Both the position numbers and the translations under genes were made by a program. The notes below the pieces were generated by a model. The model was given only the letters and a program-made list of their open reading frames with translations. It did not search any database and was not told where the DNA came from. From an uncultured Myxococcales bacterium (lineage in GTDB: Bacteria > Myxococcota_A > Polyangia > Polyangiales > Polyangiaceae), in assembly GCA_937872925.1 (NCBI GenBank), contig CALMUT010000216.1:1-48553 (forward strand): a DNA stretch of 48,553 nt. Direction: 5' to 3'. This document shows, piece by piece, positions 16,073 through 23,310 of the stretch (positions within the stretch are counted from its first letter, which is position 1; each line of letters opens with the position of its first letter).

Positions 16073-17421
16073 GGTGGATCCTCCTTGGCACTCTCGACGG
16101 TCTTGTCACCCTCGGAGCCGACCCACGCCATCGCATCCGGCGGTTCGACGGCGAAGCTGCGCCCGTCCATCACGGCAACGCAGACCGCGACGCCCGCGGG
16201 TAGTTGTTTCACGCCCCAGGCCGCCGCAAGCTTGGGCGAGCGAAGGGCCACTAGTTTCTCATACACCGCGCGGGCGAGGCCGAGGTCGACGATGCGCTCG
16301 CCAGGGCCCGTGATCGCCACAGCGCCTCGCTTGCCCACCCAAAGCGCTGCACCCGGCGTTGGCACATCGCCGACCCGTCCCGGGACCGTGAGCGGCGGCC
16401 CCCCGGAGCTAACAGCCCCGGCAAATCCTCCGGCTTCTGAGCGCACCAAGGCCGCGACGGTGTCGTGTCCAGCGTCTGCAGGCCGCGGCTTCTTCGGTTG
16501 AGGCTGCTCTTTGGGCGCCGCGACCGGAGCCGGTGCTGGCTTTTGCGGCGCGGGTTGGGGCGGGGGCGGCGCTTGGCCGTCCGCGGTAACTTCGGGCTGC
16601 ATTGGGGCGCCCCCGTCGGCAGATGCGTCTGGGCTCGCAGCGGAGGGTCCGGCCTCGGGCATGAAGGCCGATGCGGCCACCCACATCTGCCAGCCCTGCG
16701 GCAAGAGCGATGACGCTCCGCCATCCCTCGCCAGTTCAGCTGCGAGCAGCGTTCTGTACGATGACTTGGCTTGGTCCGTCACGGGGTCGAAATCCCCGAA
16801 ACCGAGACTGCGCGCGAATAGCTGCGCCCCTGCCCCTGTGAGTACACGTTGCTGGGTGTCGAAAACGGCGCGGGCCACGCGGCCCGGATTGCGAACCCTG
16901 GAGATGGCGGCAACTGCGCCGAAGCGACCGTCTTCGGCCATCACTGCGGCGTCCATCTGTACGCTGAGTCCATCAATGCGCAGGGAAGAACCAAGACCCG
17001 CGTTTCGGTTCGGGTCGTCTTCCAGAACTGAAACGGCGTCGACGGCTGCGTCCACTGGAGGTTTGCCACTCGCCAATGCGGCCAGCGCTACGCGTGCCGC
17101 CTTGCGTTCGGTCTGAGGTCGTTCTGGCGCTGACTCCAAACCGCCAAAGACCAACGCAAAGGACCCTTCGGGTGGCGCACCGGCATCCAGCAAGAGCTCC
17201 ACGTCACGGCCTGCGTCGCGCATCGCCAGGTGCTCAACGCGCTCGGCGAAGGCCGCCGCCGGTTTGACAACGGCTTCCGCAACCGGACCGTCGGGGACAT
17301 CCCTGCGCACTCGGCATCCAGCCCACAGCAGCGACGCACCGATGCCCAGAGCGAAGAGCGCTCGGGCAGGTAGCCAACCCCAAGCACGAGCTCCAGGGCG
17401 GATGGGAGAAAAAGAAAACAC
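16069..17421 (-). CDS. Exported isoaspartyl peptidase / asparaginase-like Ntn-hydrolase
   Basis: A 450-residue member of the plant-type asparaginase (Asparaginase_2, family T2) Ntn-hydrolases, which mature by self-cleavage before a catalytic Thr. The alpha part shows 'LEDDPNRNAGLGSSLRIDG' (about 133-151) and 'AAISRVRNPGRVARAVFD', both close to the family consensus. The beta part begins at the predicted nucleophile Thr321 in 'GHDTVAALV', followed by the conserved 'SSGGPPLTVPGRVGDVPTPGA'. An N-terminal hydrophobic stretch ends LLWAGC (Cys36), a lipoprotein-like signal although Trp at -3 is not canonical. About 60 Pro/Ala/Gln-rich residues (about 257-316) sit just before the cleavage site. The start is GTG at 17421; no ATG precedes the signal. 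It is the first gene of the ion-transport operon, where a peptidase is unexpected. The family is clear; substrate and processing are unproven. Confidence 0.82.
   Translation of the reverse strand: MFSFSPIRPGARAWGWLPARALFALGIGASLLWAGCRVRRDVPDGPVAEAVVKPAAAFAERVEHLAMRDAGRDVELLLDAGAPPEGSFALVFGGLESAPERPQTERKAARVALAALASGKPPVDAAVDAVSVLEDDPNRNAGLGSSLRIDGLSVQMDAAVMAEDGRFGAVAAISRVRNPGRVARAVFDTQQRVLTGAGAQLFARSLGFGDFDPVTDQAKSSYRTLLAAELARDGGASSLLPQGWQMWVAASAFMPEAGPSAASPDASADGGAPMQPEVTADGQAPPPPQPAPQKPAPAPVAAPKEQPQPKKPRPADAGHDTVAALVRSEAGGFAGAVSSGGPPLTVPGRVGDVPTPGAALWVGKRGAVAITGPGERIVDLGLARAVYEKLVALRSPKLAAAWGVKQLPAGVAVCVAVMDGRSFAVEPPDAMAWVGSEGDKTVESAKEDPP
16080..16086 (-). promoter_or_regulatory. Shine-Dalgarno AAGGAGG deciding a TTG start
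   Basis: A consensus AAGGAGG on the minus strand, 7 bases before the TTG at 16072. It lies inside the last codons of the upstream hydrolase gene and supports reinitiation at a TTG codon within a TTGA overlap. Confidence 0.75.
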
Positions 17422-17550
17422 AGTGCGCGTAGCGAAATTGTTCCTGGTCCGGCACCGAGAGGCCTAGTTTTGAGGGACACGCGCCACGCCGGCTCGGTCA
17501 CTTCAGTAAGCGGCGTCGCCTGCCATGCAATCGGGACGTATACTTGCCCG
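17422..17550. promoter_or_regulatory. Divergent promoter region between ion operon and GH31 gene
   Basis: A 129-base gap between divergently transcribed genes, so it must hold or overlap both promoters. On the plus strand TATACT (17539-17544) resembles a -10 box, but it lies only 6 bases before the GTG at 17551, which would mean a leaderless transcript. I found no good -35 partner. On the minus strand I saw no TGGCAC-N5-TTGC sigma-54 element. Confidence 0.4.
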
Positions 17551-20046
17551 GTGAAACGCGATTTCTGCCTAGCTGTGGTTCTGCTCTTGGGTGGCTGCGG
17601 AGACGGCGAAGCCGATCAACCCCCGGGGGCGCGGCTCTCCAGCGGCGACGCAACGGTGTCCGGAGGTGCCCATGGTGTGCGCCTGCATTACGGCGGGCGC
17701 GAGCTGCTCACTCTGCCCCCTGCGGCCTTCGTGGTGGGCAGCGTCGATGCCTGGGAGCCGACACAGGCGTACGACCCGTACCCGATTTTGGCCGAATCCC
17801 CAGGGAACGCGGTTCCTGCGGGACTGACCTGGCATCGCGGAGAGCGGGCGATTCTACGCCAATCCGACGCAGACGGCTTCGAGCTGGAGATCCAACATGA
17901 AGGCGGCGTGACTTCCCGATTCATGGTTCGCGTGGGTGGTCCGGATCGTTTTGCGGCCAAGTTGATCCCAACCGAAGGCACTCGCCCTACGGTGTTCTTG
18001 GGCGTGGGAGCCGACATCGACGAAACCGAAGGACTGTACGGGCTGGGCGAGTTTTTCGACGATGTGAACCAGCGCGGCAAACTGCGCGCGATGCAGCTCG
18101 AGCTGGCAGACCTAGAAAGCGGCTACAACGAAGCGCACGTACCGGTACCACTACTCACCGGCACCCGGGGCTGGGGCCTGTTTGTTGAGAGCCCCTACCC
18201 TGGGGTCTTCGACGCTGCGATGACCGCTAGCTCCCGCGTGGAGGCAGTTTTCGGCACGGCCGACGCATCGGCGTCCGGCCTGGACGTGCACCTTTTGGCC
18301 GCGGCGCATCCACTGGACGTCACCCAGCGCTACTACGACATCACCGGTTCGCCTCGTCTTCCCGGTCCGTTCGCCCTGGGTCCATGGGTATGGCGCGACG
18401 AAAACGACGACCAAGCCCAGGTTGAAGCCGACCTCGATGCCATTCGCGATCTGGACCTGGCCACTACCGCCTATTGGATCGACCGGCCGTATGCCACCGC
18501 TGTGAATACCTTCGACTTCAACGCCACGCAGTTTCCGGACTCCGATGGGATGCTGGCAAAGATGAAGCGGCTCGGGTTTCGAACCGCCCTGTGGCACACG
18601 CCCTATTTGGACGAGAACGACCCCGCAACGCAGCCACTGCGCGACGAAGCAATCGCCGGAGGCTACTACCCAGAGAAGTCCGGCATTCTCTTCAACAAAT
18701 GGGGCAAACCCATCGACTTGACCAACCCAGCCGCCAAGGCGTGGTGGCAAGGCCTGATCAAGAAGTACGTCGATCGCGGCATCGCCGGTTTCAAGCTCGA
18801 CTACGGCGAAGACATCGTACCGAACGCTTTTGGTGCAGGCACCGGATGGAAAATGTCCGATGGCAGCACCGACCGCACGCTGCACTCTCGGTACCAGCTC
18901 TTCTATCACGCAGCGTACGCGGAGCTGCTTCCCGACGAAGACCACTTCCTGCTCTGTCGTGCCGGAACCTACGCGGACCAAAAGAGCGTCAGCATCATCT
19001 GGCCCGGAGACCTAGACGCGAGCTTCGCCCGACACGGCGAGCTGCAGAAGGATGAAAACGGCAAGACCTACAAGGCCGTGGGTGGCCTCCCCGCGTCGGT
19101 CATTGCTGGTCTCAGCCTCGGTCCTTCGGGATTCCCATTCTACGGCGCGGACACCGGCGGCTATCGCCACTCTCCCCCCAACAAGGAACTGTTTATCCGT
19201 TGGTTCCAACAGACCGCGCTTTCCACGGTCATGCAGATCGGCACCAGCAGCAACGACGTGGCGTGGGAGCCGACAGCCAAGAACGGATTCGACGCCGAGT
19301 TGCTCGATCTCTATCGGCGCTACACACGGCTCCACTTGCGGCTCTTTCCCTATATTTGGAGCTATGCCAAACGCCTTGCGGTGGACGGGCGACCGATTCA
19401 GCGCGCCCTTGGGCTGGCCTTTCCGGAGAGCGGCGTGCATCCCAATTACGACTATCTTCTGGGCGATCACCTGCTCGTAGCGCCGGTGGTGGAGGACGGC
19501 GCTCGCACGCGCGCTATCGAGGTCCCAGCGGGAGAGTTTCACTCTTGGTGGGATCAAAGCGTCCTGTCTGGACCCGGAAACGTCACGGTGGACGCGCCCT
19601 TGGACACGTTGCCGCTCTACATCGCTGCCGGCGGGATCGTGCCCATGCTGCGTCCCACCATCGACACCCTCAGCCCGACGGAAGAACCCGCGCGCGTGGA
19701 TTCCTTCGCCACGTCAGCCGGTAAACTCTATGTGCGCATCGCCCCCGGCCCAGCCTCCGAGTTTCAGCTGTACGACGGCAGCATGATCTTGCAAGACACG
19801 AAGGCTGACGAAATCCGGATCGAGCTGAGCCCCGGAAGCGTTTTTTCCGCCGGGACTGTCCTAGAAATCATCACAACGTCCCCACCCCAGAGCGTCGACA
19901 TCGACGCTAAGGCCGCCAAACAAGTAGCCGACGCAGCCGCCGTGGAAACCACCCCAAACAGCCACAGCTTCGTCTCCGGACCACGCTCCCTCACGATCGT
20001 CCACGCCGCGCCGGGTGCGACGTCGGTTGTTCTGCGCAGCAACTAG
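17551..20046 (+). CDS. Glycoside hydrolase family 31 lipoprotein (alpha-glucosidase/alpha-xylosidase-like)
   Basis: A secreted, probably membrane-anchored, retaining alpha-glycosidase of 831 residues. The start is GTG at 17551 because it gives a compact signal with a good lipobox (LLLGGC, Cys16); the frame is open to 17470 but that stretch is not signal-like. The N-terminal beta domain has 'GLYGLGEFFDDVNQRG'. The catalytic barrel has 'FKLDYGED' with predicted nucleophile Asp417, resembling the K.DFGE motif of the alpha-xylosidase YicI, and 'IIWPGDLDASF' with predicted acid/base Asp487. 'PFYGADTGGY' follows, then 'YLLGDHLLVAPVVEDGAR' at the start of the C-terminal beta domains. The substrate could be an alpha-glucan or a xyloglucan oligosaccharide. 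It ends 13 bases from the convergent TPR gene. Confidence 0.9.
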   Translation: MKRDFCLAVVLLLGGCGDGEADQPPGARLSSGDATVSGGAHGVRLHYGGRELLTLPPAAFVVGSVDAWEPTQAYDPYPILAESPGNAVPAGLTWHRGERAILRQSDADGFELEIQHEGGVTSRFMVRVGGPDRFAAKLIPTEGTRPTVFLGVGADIDETEGLYGLGEFFDDVNQRGKLRAMQLELADLESGYNEAHVPVPLLTGTRGWGLFVESPYPGVFDAAMTASSRVEAVFGTADASASGLDVHLLAAAHPLDVTQRYYDITGSPRLPGPFALGPWVWRDENDDQAQVEADLDAIRDLDLATTAYWIDRPYATAVNTFDFNATQFPDSDGMLAKMKRLGFRTALWHTPYLDENDPATQPLRDEAIAGGYYPEKSGILFNKWGKPIDLTNPAAKAWWQGLIKKYVDRGIAGFKLDYGEDIVPNAFGAGTGWKMSDGSTDRTLHSRYQLFYHAAYAELLPDEDHFLLCRAGTYADQKSVSIIWPGDLDASFARHGELQKDENGKTYKAVGGLPASVIAGLSLGPSGFPFYGADTGGYRHSPPNKELFIRWFQQTALSTVMQIGTSSNDVAWEPTAKNGFDAELLDLYRRYTRLHLRLFPYIWSYAKRLAVDGRPIQRALGLAFPESGVHPNYDYLLGDHLLVAPVVEDGARTRAIEVPAGEFHSWWDQSVLSGPGNVTVDAPLDTLPLYIAAGGIVPMLRPTIDTLSPTEEPARVDSFATSAGKLYVRIAPGPASEFQLYDGSMILQDTKADEIRIELSPGSVFSAGTVLEIITTSPPQSVDIDAKAAKQVADAAAVETTPNSHSFVSGPRSLTIVHAAPGATSVVLRSN

Positions 20047-20059
20047 TGGCTGTGGCGAT

Positions 20060-20833
20060 TTAGAACGTCAGCACTGCGCGCGCCGCCCCGCCATGGGCAT
20101 GGGCGGAGCCCGTGAGGTGCAAGCGGCCTTGGGTGGGGGATCCGTCGTCGCCCAGCCACAGCACCAGCCCGAGCCCAGCACCAACCACGGCAGCACCCGT
20201 CAAGAGCGTGCTGAATAGTGCGAGCTGCTTGCCACTGCTGATGTCGTCCTGATTGCAGTTGGGACTGCAGCGCGCTTCGACGTCATTGTACTCGCTCTGC
20301 GCCATGACTCCGGTGACAACGGCACCCGTAAGCGCGAGGCCACCGGCACCAAAGGCGATCAGCGCCGGCAGCCGATTCGGACCTGCCCTTGGGGTTGACG
20401 CGTCGCTCGGCGGGCTGGTGCCGGCGCCCGTTGGCTGCCCAGGCGCAGGAGCCGTGACGGGTCTCTGTGCAGCAGCGGCTTGGGCGTCCTGCTCGGACTT
20501 GCGTTTTTCGAGATTTGCCAGGCGCAGTCGAACCGTGTCGGCCTGCTCGCCCTCAGGCACTGCCACTAGGTAGCGCTTCAATGCGTCAATCGCAGGTCCG
20601 AGCTGGGAGGTGCGCTCGTGTACGGTGGCGATGTTCAGCAACAGATCGGGACGCTTCGAGAGCTCATACGCTTTCTCGAACGCTTTGAGCGCGTTGTCGT
20701 AGTCACTCTCGACCAGGTACGCGACCCCAGACTCAAAGTGGCGCCGCGCGAGGGTATCTGGATCCTCTTGCGCAGACGCTTGGCTGCCGATCAGGCAGAG
20801 TGCGAGTGTCAATGCGGTCAGGCGTTCCCTCAT
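20060..20833 (-). CDS. TPR-repeat envelope protein
   Basis: A 257-residue exported protein of a type common in myxobacteria. The ATG at 20833 gives a clean signal peptide ending SQASAQ; ATGs at 20845 and 20872 are possible but only add residues before it. Residues about 20-115 contain tetratricopeptide-like helices ('ALKAFEKAYELSKRPDLLLNIATVHERTSQ'). A Pro/Ala/Gln/Thr-rich linker and two hydrophobic segments follow ('LPALIAFGAGGLALTGAVV' and 'LLTGAAVVGAGLGLVLWLG'), so the TPR part is probably periplasmic and the C-terminus membrane-bound. The function is unknown; TPR domains usually mediate protein contacts. Its start is about 60 bases from the divergent gene at 20894, implying a shared promoter region. 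Confidence 0.75.
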   Translation of the reverse strand: MRERLTALTLALCLIGSQASAQEDPDTLARRHFESGVAYLVESDYDNALKAFEKAYELSKRPDLLLNIATVHERTSQLGPAIDALKRYLVAVPEGEQADTVRLRLANLEKRKSEQDAQAAAAQRPVTAPAPGQPTGAGTSPPSDASTPRAGPNRLPALIAFGAGGLALTGAVVTGVMAQSEYNDVEARCSPNCNQDDISSGKQLALFSTLLTGAAVVGAGLGLVLWLGDDGSPTQGRLHLTGSAHAHGGAARAVLTF

Positions 20834-20893
20834 TGGAGCGCCCATGGTACTCGACAACAGACTGGAAGACACGCCCAGTCCGGGAGCGCACGC

Positions 20894-21877
20894 ATGCAGT
20901 GGAGAAGTTGGTTCTTGCTCGCCATCGCCTCGGTAGTGCTACCGCGCGCCGCGCATGCACAGGCCGGCGCGGCGCCGGAGGCTCCGGAAACCGAAACGCC
21001 TCCGGTCGCAACGCCGGCAGACCCCGCGCCGGCGGCCGCCCCGTCCGCAGCGCCGCAAGCGCCGCAAGCTCCGCAAGGTTATCCGCCGGGCCAAGCCTAT
21101 CCCCCCGGCCAACCGCAGTACCCGCCCGGCTACTACCCGCAACCGGGTGCGCCCCCTGCCTACGGCCCCTACCCCGTCGGCGGGCACCCGGCTTACCCCG
21201 CCTATCCACCGGGATACGGCCCGCCGGGGTACGGCCCACAACCGGCGCCAGCGCCGCGACAACCCAAAGCGCACTACCCGGACGACGCCGCAACGCAGAC
21301 GTCCCCATTTCTGGATCTATTGGTAGCGGGCATCGCCCAAGACAAGCGTTTCGACCACCTTTTCAACGTGGGCATGCAGACCGGCGCCTACCTTGGCGGA
21401 CGCGTGCGAGTCGCGGCGCGATTCATCATGCTGACGAGTGAGCCCGAAGACGACCTCGCACATTCGTCGTCCAGTTTCGGCGACGACGACCTACCCGACG
21501 GCTTCACGGCGCTTGCATCAGACGCTCCCATCATCGTGTACGGAGGCAGTGTCGGATTTTCGGTCGTGGCGCGGCGAAGCTTTGCCTTTTCCCCAGGCGT
21601 CATCGTCAGCCGCACGGACAAGGCTGCCTACGGAACCTTCCTCGGCATGAGCGCGCCCTTCGAATGGGTCACGGACGATGGGGCGCGTTTCGGATTCGAG
21701 GTGGGTTTCGGCCGCGGCTTTGGCGGCGAGGTGCGCGGCCGCTGCGAGAGCTTCGGCACCGTCACGCCCTGTGATCCCGGCGAAGAGCGCAAATTCGACC
21801 GGCCTTCAGGCGGCGCTTTTTATGCGCACTTTCAGTTCGGCTGGGGCTTCAACCACCCGGAACCTGTCATGCGCTGA
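20894..21877 (+). CDS. Proline-rich secreted or outer-membrane protein
   Basis: 327 residues. The ATG at 20894 is chosen because GGGAG lies 7 bases upstream and it opens a standard signal peptide (cleavage after ...RAAHAQ); the frame runs open further upstream without one. Residues about 25-130 are low complexity, rich in Pro, Ala, Tyr and Gly with repeated YPPG/PPGY units. The C-terminal ~190 residues alternate polar and hydrophobic positions with many Gly and aromatic residues ('FAFSPGVIVSRTDKAAYGTF', 'FGFEVGFGRGFGGEV') and resemble an outer-membrane beta-barrel. Two Cys near the end could form a disulfide. I do not recognise a named family. It may be a cell-surface protein paired with the divergent TPR protein, but this is only positional. 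Confidence 0.72.
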   Translation: MQWRSWFLLAIASVVLPRAAHAQAGAAPEAPETETPPVATPADPAPAAAPSAAPQAPQAPQGYPPGQAYPPGQPQYPPGYYPQPGAPPAYGPYPVGGHPAYPAYPPGYGPPGYGPQPAPAPRQPKAHYPDDAATQTSPFLDLLVAGIAQDKRFDHLFNVGMQTGAYLGGRVRVAARFIMLTSEPEDDLAHSSSSFGDDDLPDGFTALASDAPIIVYGGSVGFSVVARRSFAFSPGVIVSRTDKAAYGTFLGMSAPFEWVTDDGARFGFEVGFGRGFGGEVRGRCESFGTVTPCDPGEERKFDRPSGGAFYAHFQFGWGFNHPEPVMR

Positions 21878-21974
21878 GGGAGCGCAGCCGGCGCCCATGC
21901 CGCCGCAACCAGGCCGCCGCCGGGGAACGCCGCATTGGGCTTGATCCACGCCCTGACAGCGCTAGGATCCCGCC

Positions 21975-22400
21975 ATGCGTGCACTGCTATTGAGCCTGGT
22001 CCTGGTCTTTCCCGGATGTCTGGCTGAAGAGAAACCCGAGCCCGAAAAACAGCGCGCGGCGGCGGCAGCTCCTGCAATTGCAGCGAAGACCGTCGCAGCC
22101 GCTCCCGCAGGCGCCTGCGGAGACAAGGCCGGCGGTTCTTGCTGCGGCGGTGGCGGGACGGAAAAACCCGCCGGAGCAGGCTGCGGCTGCCAAGGCAATG
22201 CCGCGGCGTCGGCTGCTCCCCTGGTGCCTGCCCACGCAGCGAAGGTTGGCGACCGAACCACATGCGTCGTCAGCGGCGGGAAGTTTGTGGTGCGGCCGGA
22301 AACGATGTTCGTCAGCCACGCCGGCAAGAACTATCCGGTGTGCTGCCCGGGCTGCGCAGCGCGTTTCCAACAGAACCCGCAGCAGTTCCTCGACAGCTGA
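21975..22400 (+). CDS. Cys-rich YHS-like lipoprotein
   Basis: A 141-residue exported protein. An AGGA 7 bases before the ATG supports the start. The signal ends FPGC (Cys15), a plausible but imperfect lipobox. A middle Ala/Gly-rich part carries Cys48, Cys56, Cys57, Cys70 and Cys72 (GSCCGGGG, GCGC). The C-terminal ~45 residues look like a YHS/TRASH-type metal-binding domain: 'TCVVSGGKF' with Cys97, then 'YPVCCPGCAARF' (Cys123, 124, 127) and 'NPQQFLD'. YHS and TRASH domains are linked to metal sensing or trafficking, commonly copper. A role in periplasmic metal binding is therefore reasonable inference, but the metal is unknown. It nearly abuts the convergent peptidase gene. Confidence 0.75.
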   Translation: MRALLLSLVLVFPGCLAEEKPEPEKQRAAAAAPAIAAKTVAAAPAGACGDKAGGSCCGGGGTEKPAGAGCGCQGNAAASAAPLVPAHAAKVGDRTTCVVSGGKFVVRPETMFVSHAGKNYPVCCPGCAARFQQNPQQFLDS

Positions 22401-22407
22401 GCGGCGC

Positions 22408-23184
22408 CTAGCGCTGCGGCCTTGTTGAGGAGAGCAGCGGTCCGGGACGATACACGCGCCACACGTCGCGAGTTTCCCGCAGCAGTTCCTCTAGGGTCGG
22501 CGGCCTGCGCGCTTCGCAGCGCGTGTAGCCCGCACGCAGCGAGCGTGAAACATCCGCGCCGTGGGGGTGTGGCTGGGTTGTATTGAAATCCGTGCGTGCG
22601 ACAAGTTGCGCCGCCCGCGCAAGAGTGCGACGAGGGACTCCGCTGCGCGCAAGCGCGCATCCCGCAATGACGTCTGCCAACAGCTCCTGCGGCCACGCGT
22701 CTCCACTGGCGACGCCGCCCAGCTGATTTTGCATATCCAAATGGTGTCCGTATTCATGCGCTAGGACGAGAGTCGGCGCCTCGTGTCCAAAGGCCAGTTT
22801 CCAGCCGCGCATGTTGTTCGGATTGACTGCGAGGGTGGTGTGCCCCGCGCCGGGGCGCGCTTGCCCGGCGCTTGGCATCGCATCGTCGCGCACGAGGAGC
22901 ACGCTGCCGCAGCGCTTCCGGCACACGGGAGCGAGGGCGTGACGCACCCGCGCCAGCGCGCGACGGAACTCAGCGGGCGGCGGACCGCCCACCCGCGCGG
23001 GCGCGGCGCCGAAGACGGGCGCGCCAACCCCGGAGGCGCCCGTCGCCCAAGCGAAGGTCTGTGCGGGGCTGAGCGCAAGCACCGGTCGGCGCACCCCCGA
23101 GGGGCTTTCCGCCCGGGCGGGAACGACTTGCGCCCAAGCGAGCAGTGCACCGAAAAGGAATAGAGTTGCGGCACGCGCGGCCAT
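22408..23184 (-). CDS. Secreted zinc metallopeptidase (YpfJ-like HExxH type)
   Basis: A 258-residue exported protein with a signal peptide ending VPARAES. The zinc site is HEYGHH (143-148), and a likely third ligand comes in 'ELLADVIAGCAL' (Glu167). This spacing and the ELxAD motif resemble the neutral zinc metallopeptidase family that includes E. coli YpfJ. The rest, including an N-terminal region with Cys88 and Cys92, has no recognisable domain. The gene is convergent with the YHS-like lipoprotein gene. Its substrate is unknown. Confidence 0.78.
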   Translation of the reverse strand: MAARAATLFLFGALLAWAQVVPARAESPSGVRRPVLALSPAQTFAWATGASGVGAPVFGAAPARVGGPPPAEFRRALARVRHALAPVCRKRCGSVLLVRDDAMPSAGQARPGAGHTTLAVNPNNMRGWKLAFGHEAPTLVLAHEYGHHLDMQNQLGGVASGDAWPQELLADVIAGCALARSGVPRRTLARAAQLVARTDFNTTQPHPHGADVSRSLRAGYTRCEARRPPTLEELLRETRDVWRVYRPGPLLSSTRPQR

Positions 23185-23270
23185 GCGCCCGGCTGTGCAA
23201 CCCTCGTGCCGCCCGTAAGTGGCCCGTCAACCATACTGGGCCGCCCCAATTCGTGAACGCGCCGCTCCAG

Positions 23271-23295
23271 GGACTGTGGCTCAGCGCCACAGTCC
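23271..23295 (-). terminator. Hairpin downstream of metH
   Basis: A perfect 10-bp stem (23271-23280 with 23286-23295) and 5-base loop, 15 bases past the metH stop. No T-run follows on the minus strand, so it may be a weak intrinsic terminator or a 3' end-protecting hairpin. It stands in the 126-base gap before the peptidase gene, in which I see nothing else. Confidence 0.5.
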
Positions 23296-23310
23296 TTCCG
23301 AAATCCTGCC

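Noticed and set aside
17422..17550. Sigma-54 promoter for the ion operon
   Set aside because: I looked for TGGCAC-N5-TTGC on the minus strand and found no acceptable match.
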